Positions 56,776-64,000 of a stretch of 64,000 nt of DNA are shown here, piece after piece (within the stretch, counting starts at the first letter, position 1; each line of letters begins with the position of its first letter). Made by a program: the position numbers and the translations under genes. The stretch is from Arcobacter sp. CECT 8983 (GTDB taxonomy: Bacteria > Campylobacterota > Campylobacteria > Campylobacterales > Arcobacteraceae), in assembly GCF_004118855.1 (NCBI RefSeq), contig NZ_PDKF01000005.1, positions 124,001 to 188,000 of the forward strand, given 5' to 3'. Under the pieces are notes generated by a model. That model had not been told where the DNA came from, did not search any database, and saw only the letters and a list, made by a program, of their open reading frames with translations.

Positions 56776-57672
56776 TTAAAACTCTCTTTCAATCATTGCA
56801 CTCATAATTTGAACTAAAGACTCATTGTTTTCACTTTTAACTGCTTCAATTGCTTCAAGTCCAAGCTCTTTTGCTTTTGTTATAGAATCTTTAAGTACAT
56901 TTGTTTTTATCATTTGTTCTTTTATCCAAGAGCTTTCTTCTTTTGATAACTCTTTTTTGTATAAACTTTCTAATTTTGTTTTATCTTCTAATCTTTCATG
57001 AAGTAGTAAGTATGGAATAGTTACTTTACCTTCAACAAAATCAAGCATTGCAGGTTTTCCTAAAGTTTCACTATCTTGAGTAATATCTAAAATATCATCA
57101 ATCATTTGAAAAGCAAGTCCAAGATTTTTACCATAAAGTGCATATTTCTCTTTATCAAGTCCAGCTAAAATAGCAGCAGATTTTGCACTTGCTTCTATTA
57201 ATGATGCAGTCTTTTTATAAATCATATCAAGATACTTATCATATGAAGAGTTAAACTCATTTGTTAAGTTTACATCTAACATCTCTCCTATACTTAAAAG
57301 AGTAACTGCATTAGAAACATTGTATGCTACTTCTTTGTTCATTTGAGAAAGTTCAGTAAAAGCTTTTGAATATAAAACATCTCCAAACATAATTGAAGTT
57401 TTATTATCATATAAAGCATTGATTGAAGGTTTACCTCTTCTAGTATCAGCTTCATCAATAACATCATCATGTAAAAGTGATGCTGCATGAATCATCTCAA
57501 CTACTGCACATAATTTGATTGATTCCTCATTTATTCCTGCAATCTTTAAAATAAGTTTAGACCTTAACATCTTTCCTGTTGCAAGCTTTTCTAATAACTC
57601 TAAACTCTTTTCATCATTACACTCTTCAATGAAACTTCTTATTTTGTTTTTAACTTCTTGTAACTCTTCCAC
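56776..57672 (-). CDS. Polyprenyl diphosphate synthase (octaprenyl/quinone side-chain type)
   Basis: 298 residues with both Asp-rich motifs: LLHDDVIDEADTRRG (first) and QMIDDILDITQD (second). GKPAMLDFVEGKVTIPYLLLHE follows. Long-chain trans-prenyl synthases make quinone side chains in the cytoplasm. Position beside hemA suits a respiratory role. Product length is not determined by what I can see. Confidence 0.92.
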   Translation of the reverse strand: MEELQEVKNKIRSFIEECNDEKSLELLEKLATGKMLRSKLILKIAGINEESIKLCAVVEMIHAASLLHDDVIDEADTRRGKPSINALYDNKTSIMFGDVLYSKAFTELSQMNKEVAYNVSNAVTLLSIGEMLDVNLTNEFNSSYDKYLDMIYKKTASLIEASAKSAAILAGLDKEKYALYGKNLGLAFQMIDDILDITQDSETLGKPAMLDFVEGKVTIPYLLLHERLEDKTKLESLYKKELSKEESSWIKEQMIKTNVLKDSITKAKELGLEAIEAVKSENNESLVQIMSAMIEREF

Positions 57673-57680
57673 TTTTAACC

Positions 57681-57977
57681 TTATGAATCTAATCTACAAA
57701 TAATATCGCCTGTAAGTTCTAAATACAGACCTTTTTTCATTTTTTCAATCTCTGCGCTGTTTGTTAAAACTTGTGTTTTAACTTCATTATTGATATCAAA
57801 ATCTTCACCTTTAATCTCTGTTAAAAGTTTTTCCATAACAGCAACTTTTTCTAGAAGTTTGTCAAACTCATCTTCAACAACCTCTTTACTTGCTTGTCTT
57901 GTTACATCAAAATATTTAGATTTTGGTGTTCCTGTGAAGATATCATCTTCATCTTCTAAAAGCCAGTTTTTTTCCAT
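57681..57977 (-). CDS. Small conserved hypothetical acidic coiled-coil protein
   Basis: 98 residues, acidic and helix-rich, starting MEKNWLLEDEDDIF, with a heptad-like middle (LLEKVAVMEKLLTEIKGE). It lies tightly between hisD and the polyprenyl synthase gene. No domain recognised. Its conserved place suggests a real gene, probably coupled to the block rather than to isoprenoid chemistry. Confidence 0.7.
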   Translation of the reverse strand: MEKNWLLEDEDDIFTGTPKSKYFDVTRQASKEVVEDEFDKLLEKVAVMEKLLTEIKGEDFDINNEVKTQVLTNSAEIEKMKKGLYLELTGDIICRLDS

Positions 57978-57979
57978 GA

Positions 57980-59275
57980 CTATTTATCTTTCAGTCTAAC
58001 TCTAACAGACTCTGCGTGAGCTGTTAAACCTTCTGTATCAGCAAGTAAAGCACAAGCTTCACCTAACTCATCAATTGCTTGTTTAGAGAAGTTAATAATA
58101 GAACTTTTCTTTAAGAAGTTTTCAACATTTAAAGGACTGTAAAACTTAGCTGTGCTTCCAGTAGGAAGTGTGTGGTTTGGTCCAGCAATATAATCACCAA
58201 TTGGTTCAGGAGTATTTTCACCTAAGAAAATTGCACCTGCATGTTTAATCTTTGGTAATAGCTCAAAAGAGTTTGCAGTCATTACTTCTAAGTGCTCAGG
58301 AGCTATTTCATTCATAAGAGTAATTGCTTCATCCATAGAAGAAGCAACGATAATAGCTCCTCTATCTTCAATTGATTTTCTAGCTATTTCTTCTCTACTT
58401 AGAGTTTGTAAATAGTTTTCTACCTCATCACTTGTTTGTTTTGCAATCTCTTCATCAATAGTAATCATAATTGAACTTGCCATTTCATCATGCTCTGCTT
58501 GTGACAAAAGGTCAATTGCTAAGTATTTTGGTTTTGCTGTACTATCAGCTAAAATCCCAATTTCAGAAGGTCCTGCAATCATATCAATGTGAACTTCTCC
58601 AAATACCAGCTTTTTAGCAGTTGCAACGAAGATATTTCCTGGTCCTGTTATTACATCAACTTTTGGAATAGTTTCAGTACCATAAGCCATAGCAGCAACA
58701 GCAGATGCTCCACCTACTTTGAAAGCTTTTTCAATACCACAAATATAACATGCTGCAAGCAATAGTTCATTTACTTCGTTATTTGGAGTTGGAGTACATA
58801 CAACAATCTCTTCAACACCAGCAACAATTGCAGGAATTGCATTCATAAGTAAACTACTTGGATATGCAGCTTTTCCACCAGGAATATAAAGTCCAGCTCT
58901 ATCTACAGGAGTTACTTTTTGTCCTAAGATAGTTCCATTTTTTTCAAAATCAATCCAAGATTTTGGTAATTGTTTTTCGTGGTAAGTTTTAATTCTGTCA
59001 TATGCGATATGTAAAGCTTCTTTAAGTTTTTCATCAATATTTTCATAAGCTTTTTTCATATCATCTTTTGAAATTTGTAGTTCGTTGTCACTTTTAACTT
59101 CCCATTTATCAAACTTTTCAATGTGTTTTTTTAAAGCTTCGTTTCCATCTTCTACGATTTCATCAATTATGTTAGTTACAATTGATGATACCTCTTTAAT
59201 ATCAGTCTTTGCTCTTCCTAAGATGTTTTCAAACTCTTGTTTAAAGTTTGCATCATTTGTATTAATTATTTTCAT
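57980..59275 (-). CDS. hisD: Histidinol dehydrogenase
   Basis: 431 residues. Signature region with PVDRAGLYIPGGKAAYPSS, VITGPGNIFVATAKKLV, AGPSEIGILAD and the zinc/His segment LSQAEHDEMASS. It oxidises histidinol to histidine with NAD+. It overlaps aroK by 14 bp. No other his genes are nearby, as is usual for scattered his genes in this phylum. Confidence 0.97.
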   Translation of the reverse strand: MKIINTNDANFKQEFENILGRAKTDIKEVSSIVTNIIDEIVEDGNEALKKHIEKFDKWEVKSDNELQISKDDMKKAYENIDEKLKEALHIAYDRIKTYHEKQLPKSWIDFEKNGTILGQKVTPVDRAGLYIPGGKAAYPSSLLMNAIPAIVAGVEEIVVCTPTPNNEVNELLLAACYICGIEKAFKVGGASAVAAMAYGTETIPKVDVITGPGNIFVATAKKLVFGEVHIDMIAGPSEIGILADSTAKPKYLAIDLLSQAEHDEMASSIMITIDEEIAKQTSDEVENYLQTLSREEIARKSIEDRGAIIVASSMDEAITLMNEIAPEHLEVMTANSFELLPKIKHAGAIFLGENTPEPIGDYIAGPNHTLPTGSTAKFYSPLNVENFLKKSSIINFSKQAIDELGEACALLADTEGLTAHAESVRVRLKDK

Positions 59276-59789
59276 TTACTTTTCCTAAAATTTCTTCTAC
59301 TATTAAGTTCAAATCTTTGTTTTCAACATTTACTGTTATATCAGAAACTCTTTTGTAATCTTCAACTCTTTGATTATAAAGCTTTTTAGCTTCATCAAGG
59401 TTACTTAAAAGTGGTCGTTTCTTAAGTTTTGATTTTGCATTAGGTGCAGAATGTATTCTATTTAAAATCCCTTCAAAGCTTGATTCTAAATAGATTATTG
59501 TTCCTATTTTATGGATATTTTCTTGTTTAAAGAAACCTCCACCTGTTGAGATAATTGTATTATCAACATTTTTTTCAAGCCAAAGAGCACACTTCTTTTC
59601 TAAGTTTCTAAAATAAGCTTCACTCTCATCTTTAAATATTTTTTTAACTGTTTTATTCTCAACACTTTCAATTAAATCATCAGTATCAATTGCAAAGTAA
59701 TCACTTGACTTAACTAAGGCTCTTGCAACTGTTCCCTTACCAACTCCCATAAAACCAATAAGAATAATATTATTTTTTTTACTCAACAC
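59262..59789 (-). CDS. aroK: Shikimate kinase
   Basis: 175 residues. Walker A GFMGVGKGTVARAL, shikimate-binding DTDDLIE, EAYFRNLEK and STGGGFF motifs, with lid arginines in KKRPLLSN. It phosphorylates shikimate on the aromatic amino acid pathway. It is first of an aroK-hisD-small protein-polyprenyl synthase run. Confidence 0.95.
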   Translation of the reverse strand: MLSKKNNIILIGFMGVGKGTVARALVKSSDYFAIDTDDLIESVENKTVKKIFKDESEAYFRNLEKKCALWLEKNVDNTIISTGGGFFKQENIHKIGTIIYLESSFEGILNRIHSAPNAKSKLKKRPLLSNLDEAKKLYNQRVEDYKRVSDITVNVENKDLNLIVEEILGKVNENN

Positions 59790-59878
59790 TTTTCCTGATA
59801 TACATTTACTTTTTATAAAATTTAGTGATTATATCTAAAATAAAGTAAAAAAATAAATGACTCAAGTTAAATTCGTTT

Positions 59879-60751
59879 TTACTTGTTAAATTTTCTTTCG
59901 TATCTTGGTTTCATGCTTTCATTTCCTAAAATTCCACCTTGGTGAATATATAAAAATTCATCACAATTTTGTTTGTTTTCTAAATAATTTTGCATACTTA
60001 AAAACCCTAAGGGATCATAAAGTAAATCAAACTCTATTTTTGTTGTTTTAAGTAATTCATTATAAATATCATAAAACTCTTTATAAAGCTTTCCAAAATG
60101 ATATTTTTTTGGCATTTGGATTATTTTTGGATGAAACTTTTCATTACTTTCAAGATGAAAAAACTGCTTTTTTAAATATTCACTTCCACCAACACAAGCT
60201 ACAGTAAAAACTTCAAACTCTAAATGCTTTTGTAAAAAAAGTGCCGTTGTTCCTGTGCCACTTGGTAAAAATAGTTTTAGATTTTTTATATCATTTTCTT
60301 TAGCCCAAGTTTTGATTTCTTGAGCTAAGATTTTTATTCCAAATTGAGCTTCTTGTACCCTAGCACCCTCTTCTATTAAAATTTCATTTTGCTTTAATTC
60401 ATAGTTTTGAAAATCAAAATTTTCATCTTCAATAATATTTACACCATTTTCTAAAGCTGCTTTATAGTTTCCATAAGGGTTTTCTTTTAGATATGAACTT
60501 ATATGATTTACATAAAAATCAATATCAAGATTTTTTATTTTTCCTAAGACAGAAAGAGAATATAAAGAGTTTGCTTGGGCTGAACCAAAACTAACAACTT
60601 TATTTATATTTTCTAAGTCATTAACTAAATAGTAGTAAAACTTTCTTGCTTTATTGCCACTAAAGTGCTTATCTAGAAGGTCATCTCTTTTTAAATAGAT
60701 ATCTGTATTTCTAAATTTAATTTTTTCTATGGGAGAGTTTATATAATTCAT
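59879..60751 (-). CDS. PLP-dependent deaminase/desulfhydrase of the ACC deaminase - D-cysteine desulfhydrase family
   Basis: 290 residues from the ATG at 60751 (MNYINSPIEKIKF). PLP-lysine in HFSGNKARKFYYYLV, cofactor loop SFGSAQANSLYSLS, phosphate loop LPSGTGTTALFLQ. Family members open ACC or desulfurate D-cysteine. The sequence cannot separate the two. A TATAAT box lies only about 9 nt before the ATG and no ribosome site is seen, so the message may be leaderless. It is divergent from exbB across 48 bp. Confidence 0.85.
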   Translation of the reverse strand: MNYINSPIEKIKFRNTDIYLKRDDLLDKHFSGNKARKFYYYLVNDLENINKVVSFGSAQANSLYSLSVLGKIKNLDIDFYVNHISSYLKENPYGNYKAALENGVNIIEDENFDFQNYELKQNEILIEEGARVQEAQFGIKILAQEIKTWAKENDIKNLKLFLPSGTGTTALFLQKHLEFEVFTVACVGGSEYLKKQFFHLESNEKFHPKIIQMPKKYHFGKLYKEFYDIYNELLKTTKIEFDLLYDPLGFLSMQNYLENKQNCDEFLYIHQGGILGNESMKPRYERKFNK

Positions 60752-60799
60752 TAAGAATATTATACTAGAATTACACAAAAAGAAAAATAGGAAATATAA

Positions 60800-61279
60800 A
60801 TGAATATTATGGAATATATTGACAAAGGTGGTATTATTGTTTATATACTTATCTTTTTAAATATTATTGGTTTTACTATTATTATTTGGAAGTTTTTAAC
60901 AATTCCTAGAAAAAAAGCAATGGTTGAAAAAATAAAATCAAAAATTAATGAATCTAATCTTAAGACAATAGAAGTTCAAATAGAGTATGAAGTAAAAAGA
61001 TTAGAAAGTGGGTTAACTTATATCAAAAACATAGCTTCAGTTGCTCCACTTTTAGGATTACTTGGAACTGTTTACGGAGTATATAAAGCCTTTGAAGCTA
61101 TTACTCAAAAAGGTTTAGGTGACCCTACTATTTTTTCTAGTGGAATTTCAGTGGCACTTATTACAACTATAGCTGGGCTTATTGTTGCAATTCCTCATCA
61201 CATCGCTTATAACCATTTTATTTCAATTATAGACTCAATTGAATTAAAAGCAAAAAAAGAGATTATTGGTAAGTTATGA
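60800..61279 (+). CDS. exbB: ExbB/TolQ-family proton channel
   Basis: 159 residues with three helices: ~10-30 near the N-terminus and two in the second half. It contains NIASVAPLLGLLGTVYGVYKAF and SVALITTIAGLIVAIPHHI, the TolQ/ExbB signatures. It works with ExbD to energise TonB- or Tol-type transport across the periplasm. It overlaps exbD by 4 bp. No tonB follows. Confidence 0.92.
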   Translation: MNIMEYIDKGGIIVYILIFLNIIGFTIIIWKFLTIPRKKAMVEKIKSKINESNLKTIEVQIEYEVKRLESGLTYIKNIASVAPLLGLLGTVYGVYKAFEAITQKGLGDPTIFSSGISVALITTIAGLIVAIPHHIAYNHFISIIDSIELKAKKEIIGKL

Positions 61280-61674
61280 AAAGAAGAGAACAACTAGGAA
61301 TAGACTTAACACCTGTAATTGATGTTGTTTTTATTCTTTTAATCTTTTTTATTGTTACTTCTGTTTTCAAAAAAGATGAACTAGCACTTATGCTTGATTT
61401 ACCAGAAGCAGATGCTAAAGCAGTAGAAATAGATGAAGATCAGGTCTTTATCGAACTAAATAAAACAAAATTAGCAATAAAAGGTATTGAAGTATCTTTT
61501 GAATCTTTAGAAGACAATTTAAAAGAGATTAAAAATAAGAAAAAGCCAATAATAGTAAAAATAGATAAAAAAGTTGAGTATGAAAGAGTTGTAAAAGTAC
61601 TTGACTTACTTCAAAAATACAACCTAAATAATTTAGCCCTTGTAACAAAAGAGAATAAAAGTAAAGAAGATTAA
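61276..61674 (+). CDS. exbD: ExbD/TolR-family protein
   Basis: 132 residues: cytoplasmic start, a single helix with the proton-carrying Asp in LTPVIDVVFILLIFF, then the periplasmic TolR/ExbD domain ending KYNLNNLALVTK. Coupled to exbB. It ends 3 bp inside the convergent DUF779 gene. Without a linked tonB it could pair with an unlinked one. Confidence 0.92.
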   Translation: MKRREQLGIDLTPVIDVVFILLIFFIVTSVFKKDELALMLDLPEADAKAVEIDEDQVFIELNKTKLAIKGIEVSFESLEDNLKEIKNKKKPIIVKIDKKVEYERVVKVLDLLQKYNLNNLALVTKENKSKED

Positions 61675-62039
61675 TCCTCTAAGCTTTTATACTCTTCATC
61701 AGTAAAAATTCTTGACTTTGTAATAAATTGATAACCATGATCTATTTCCAAAGAAAAAGAATTACCAAAAGCTCCTTGCTCTTTTTTCACATCAACTATG
61801 ATTTGTGAGTGCTTAAAATACTCAAATTGTTCATGATCAATAAAAAATTCACAACCACAAATTTCACCTAGCTTTACATTTCTGCTTGGCACATAAAAGT
61901 CACCTTTTTCATAGCACATAGGAGCAGTTCCATCACAACAACCACCACTTTGATTAAAAACAAGTTCTCCATGCTCTTCTTTAAGCATTTCGATTACTTC
62001 TTTTGCTTCTTGCGTTACTGTTACTCTTTTTACACTCAT
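61671..62039 (-). CDS. DUF779 protein, aldehyde dehydrogenase partner
   Basis: 122 residues with the family's NQSGGCCDGTAPMCY cysteine motif and the FFIDHEQFEYFKHSQIIVDV segment. DUF779 genes usually sit directly beside an ExaC/AcoD-type aldehyde dehydrogenase, as here, 40 bp downstream of one with a hairpin between. It is probably a small metal- or redox-linked accessory of unknown activity. Confidence 0.9.
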   Translation of the reverse strand: MSVKRVTVTQEAKEVIEMLKEEHGELVFNQSGGCCDGTAPMCYEKGDFYVPSRNVKLGEICGCEFFIDHEQFEYFKHSQIIVDVKKEQGAFGNSFSLEIDHGYQFITKSRIFTDEEYKSLED

Positions 62040-62052
62040 TTTTTAGCCTTTA

Positions 62053-62076
62053 AAAAAGAGGCTTTTGCCTCTTTTT
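62053..62076 (-). terminator. Strong hairpin between the aldehyde dehydrogenase and DUF779 genes
   Basis: AAAAAGAGGC (62053-62062) pairs exactly with GCCTCTTTTT (62067-62076), 4-nt loop. In the minus-strand message it follows the dehydrogenase stop and ends in U residues. It should lower read-through, giving less DUF779 than dehydrogenase. Confidence 0.8.
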
Positions 62077-62079
62077 ATT

Positions 62080-63576
62080 TTAGAAGAATCCTAAAGCATT
62101 TTTACTATAAGAAGTAAGAATATTTTTAGTATGTCTATAAGAGTTTAACATCATCATATGAGTTTCTCTACCAATACCTGATTTTTTGTATCCACCAAAT
62201 GAAGCATGAGATGGGTACATATGATAGCAGTTAACCCAAACTCTACCAGCTTGAATTCCTCTAGCCATTTTATGTAATTGATGTGCATCTCTTGACCATA
62301 CACCAGAACCTAATCCATAGATTGTATCATTTGCAATTTCTAATGCTTCTTCTTCATCTTTAAATGTAGTTACAGCTAATACTGGTCCAAAAATCTCTTC
62401 TTGGAAGATTCTCATTTTATTGTGACCTTTAAAAATTGTTGGTTGAATATAAAAACCATTAGGATGTTTTTCAGATTCATATACATCTCCACCAATTAAA
62501 CACTCAGCACCCTCTTCTTTTCCAATTTTAATATAATCTAAGATTTTTTCTTTTTGATTAAGTGAACATTGAGCTCCCATCATATTGTCACTATCTAAAG
62601 GATCACCTAATTTAATAGCTTTAACTCTTTCTAAAACTCTTTTCATAAATGGCTCATAAATTGATTCTTGAATAAGTGCTCTTGAAGGGCAAGTACAAAC
62701 TTCTCCAGAGTTAAATGCAAATAATACTAAACCTTCAATTGCTTTATCAAAGAACTCATCATCTGCATCCATAATTGATTCAAAGAATACATTTGGTGAT
62801 TTCCCACCAAGTTCTAAAGTAGAAGGAATAATATTTTCAGTTGCATATTGCATGATTAACTGACCAGTTGTTGTCTCCCCTGTAAATCCTACTTTTTTAA
62901 CATCTGGGTGAGTTGATAAGTATTTACCAATTTTTCCACCTGAACCATTGATAATATTAACTACACCTTTTGGAAGAACATCTTGAATTGTTTCCATTAA
63001 TAATAAAATTGATTTAGGAGTTGCAGATGCTGGTTTCAGTACAATACAATTTCCAGCTGCCAATGCAGGAGCAAGCTTCCAAGCAGCCATTAATAATGGG
63101 AAATTCCATGGAATAATTTGAGCTACAACACCATATGGCTCATAAACTTCTTGTGAAACAGTATCTGAATCAAGATCGGCAACTGTTCCAGATTCTGCTC
63201 TAATTACAGAAGCAAAATATCTAAAATGATCAACTACTAAAGGTAAATCCGCGTTTAATGTTTCTCTGATTGTTTTACCATTGTCAAGTGTTTCAACAAT
63301 TGCTAAAGCTTCAAGATTAGCTTCAATTGCATCTGCAACTTTATTTAACATTAAACTTCTTTCAATAACTGAAGTATTTTTATATGATTCAAATGCAGTT
63401 TTAGCAGCTTGAACTGCAAGTTCAACATCTTCTTCATTTGATCTTGGAATTCTAGTTAAAACATCACCATCAACAGGAGAAATATTATCAAAGTACTCAC
63501 CACTTTTTGGAGCTACCCATTCTCCACCAATAAAGTTTTCATATTGTTTTTTAAATTTTGGCTTTTCATATACCAT
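62080..63576 (-). CDS. Aldehyde dehydrogenase (ExaC/AcoD type)
   Basis: 498 residues from the ATG at 63576 (MVYEKPKFKKQYENF), chosen for the AAGGAAG site; an upstream in-frame start adds a Phe/Lys-rich leader with no support. NAD-binding IIPWNFPLLMAAWKLAPALAAG, catalytic Glu in LELGGKSPN and Cys in NSGEVCTCPSRAL with the extra Cys typical of ExaC-like enzymes. It oxidises short aldehydes such as acetaldehyde to acids. Paired with DUF779. Confidence 0.95.
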   Translation of the reverse strand: MVYEKPKFKKQYENFIGGEWVAPKSGEYFDNISPVDGDVLTRIPRSNEEDVELAVQAAKTAFESYKNTSVIERSLMLNKVADAIEANLEALAIVETLDNGKTIRETLNADLPLVVDHFRYFASVIRAESGTVADLDSDTVSQEVYEPYGVVAQIIPWNFPLLMAAWKLAPALAAGNCIVLKPASATPKSILLLMETIQDVLPKGVVNIINGSGGKIGKYLSTHPDVKKVGFTGETTTGQLIMQYATENIIPSTLELGGKSPNVFFESIMDADDEFFDKAIEGLVLFAFNSGEVCTCPSRALIQESIYEPFMKRVLERVKAIKLGDPLDSDNMMGAQCSLNQKEKILDYIKIGKEEGAECLIGGDVYESEKHPNGFYIQPTIFKGHNKMRIFQEEIFGPVLAVTTFKDEEEALEIANDTIYGLGSGVWSRDAHQLHKMARGIQAGRVWVNCYHMYPSHASFGGYKKSGIGRETHMMMLNSYRHTKNILTSYSKNALGFF

Positions 63577-63662
63577 TTTGTCTTCCTTATTATTTTTTTG
63601 AAAAGAAACTTTTCGATTAAAAAATTTTAGACAACAAATATAGCTTATATTTAGCGAAAACA

Positions 63663-63680
63663 TAGCATTGAGGTAGCATT
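63663..63680. promoter_or_regulatory. Direct repeat TAGCATT, 11 bp apart, upstream of the aldehyde dehydrogenase
   Basis: TAGCATT occurs at 63663-63669 and 63674-63680, about 90 bp before the dehydrogenase start and in phase with one DNA turn. A GCTATATT box lies between it and the gene, so it would be an activator-type site. No regulator gene is beside it. Confidence 0.4.
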
Positions 63681-63782
63681 ATGTTAACTTTTTCTACAAA
63701 GCCCATAGAATAGTACTTTTTAAAGAGAAAAATCTTTTAATATTTTACAAATTAGAGTACTTTTTATGCTACAATTTTATTT

Positions 63783-64000
63783 ATGAAAACATTTAATTTT
63801 ATTATTAAAAATAATCAACTTCATGATGTAATCAATTTTAATGAATTTAAAACCCATAAAAACCTACTTATTCAAGTTTTTTGTGGAGAAAATAAAGATA
63901 TTTTACAAAATATATTAAATACTTTAAAAGAAGAATTACCCCAAAGTGTATGTATAGCTTCATCAACAGATGGTGAGATTTTTGAAAATAGTGTTTATAC
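63783..64000 (+). CDS. FIST-domain sensory protein (N-terminal part)
   Basis: 72 codons are visible from an ATG at 63783 to the window end, open throughout. The pattern KNLLIQVFCGENKDILQNIL then LPQSVCIASSTDGEIFEN is the start of a FIST N domain. FIST proteins are ligand-sensing modules often fused to kinase, GGDEF or chemoreceptor parts; the effector part is outside the window. A TACAAT box lies about 10 nt upstream. Confidence 0.75.
   Translation, partial: MKTFNFIIKNNQLHDVINFNEFKTHKNLLIQVFCGENKDILQNILNTLKEELPQSVCIASSTDGEIFENSVY

Overview
The window is very AT-rich, almost fully coding DNA from a Campylobacterota bacterium, most likely an Arcobacter-like (Arcobacteraceae) species. The evidence is the codon bias, long minus-strand operons, and gene orders typical of the phylum: bactofilin - M23 peptidase - folC - lptE - leuS - small membrane protein ... 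secF - secD - yajC, and proS - hemA - polyprenyl synthase. No rRNA, tRNA, CRISPR array, insertion sequence or prophage was recognised.

Region 1 (1-12,929, all minus strand) is a surface-adhesin secretion locus of the LapA/LapBCE type. Its order is a TolC-like outer-membrane channel carrying an unusual calcium-repeat/OmpA tail, a LapB-type ABC transporter, an HlyD adaptor, a LuxR-type regulator with a degenerate receiver, and a giant adhesin that runs off the left edge. Region 2 (13,111-16,787) is a two-component pair whose kinase has two tandem solute-binding sensor domains.

Region 3 (16,924-32,783) is the most interesting part. It is a carboxylate-uptake and catabolism cluster: RraA-fold aldolase-like protein, OprD-type porin, two TctC binding proteins, LysR regulator, TcuA/TcuB tricarballylate dehydrogenase pair, exported esterase, TctA-TctB fused permease, PrpF-family isomerase, TSUP exporter, TctE/TctD two-component system and a universal stress protein. 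Six copies of a 17-bp direct-repeat motif, TGCAAG-N5-TGMCAG (half-sites 11 bp apart, one copy with TGCTAG), stand 41-75 bp upstream of six transcription units here, including the usp-tctD-tctE operon. I read this as the TctD operator and the cluster as one regulon that would import and perhaps de-esterify a tricarboxylate and feed it through cis-aconitate into the TCA cycle.

Region 4 (32,839-44,979) holds a DUF445 protein, an OlsF-type bifunctional ornithine-lipid synthase, a CPA2/Kef antiporter, an SF2 helicase with an apparently dead TOTE-type primase domain, and the cell-shape/LPS/leuS block. Region 5 (45,057-47,442) is a small lineage-specific insertion with two paralogous membrane proteins, a 133-bp imperfect palindrome and an inverted copy of the secF 3' end. 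Region 6 (47,423-59,789) is housekeeping: secF, secD, yajC, lnt, CCA-adding-type nucleotidyltransferase, mscS, proS, hemA, polyprenyl synthase, hisD and aroK. Region 7 (59,879-64,000) has a PLP-dependent desulfhydrase/deaminase-like enzyme, exbB/exbD, a DUF779-aldehyde dehydrogenase pair, and the start of a FIST-domain sensor protein.
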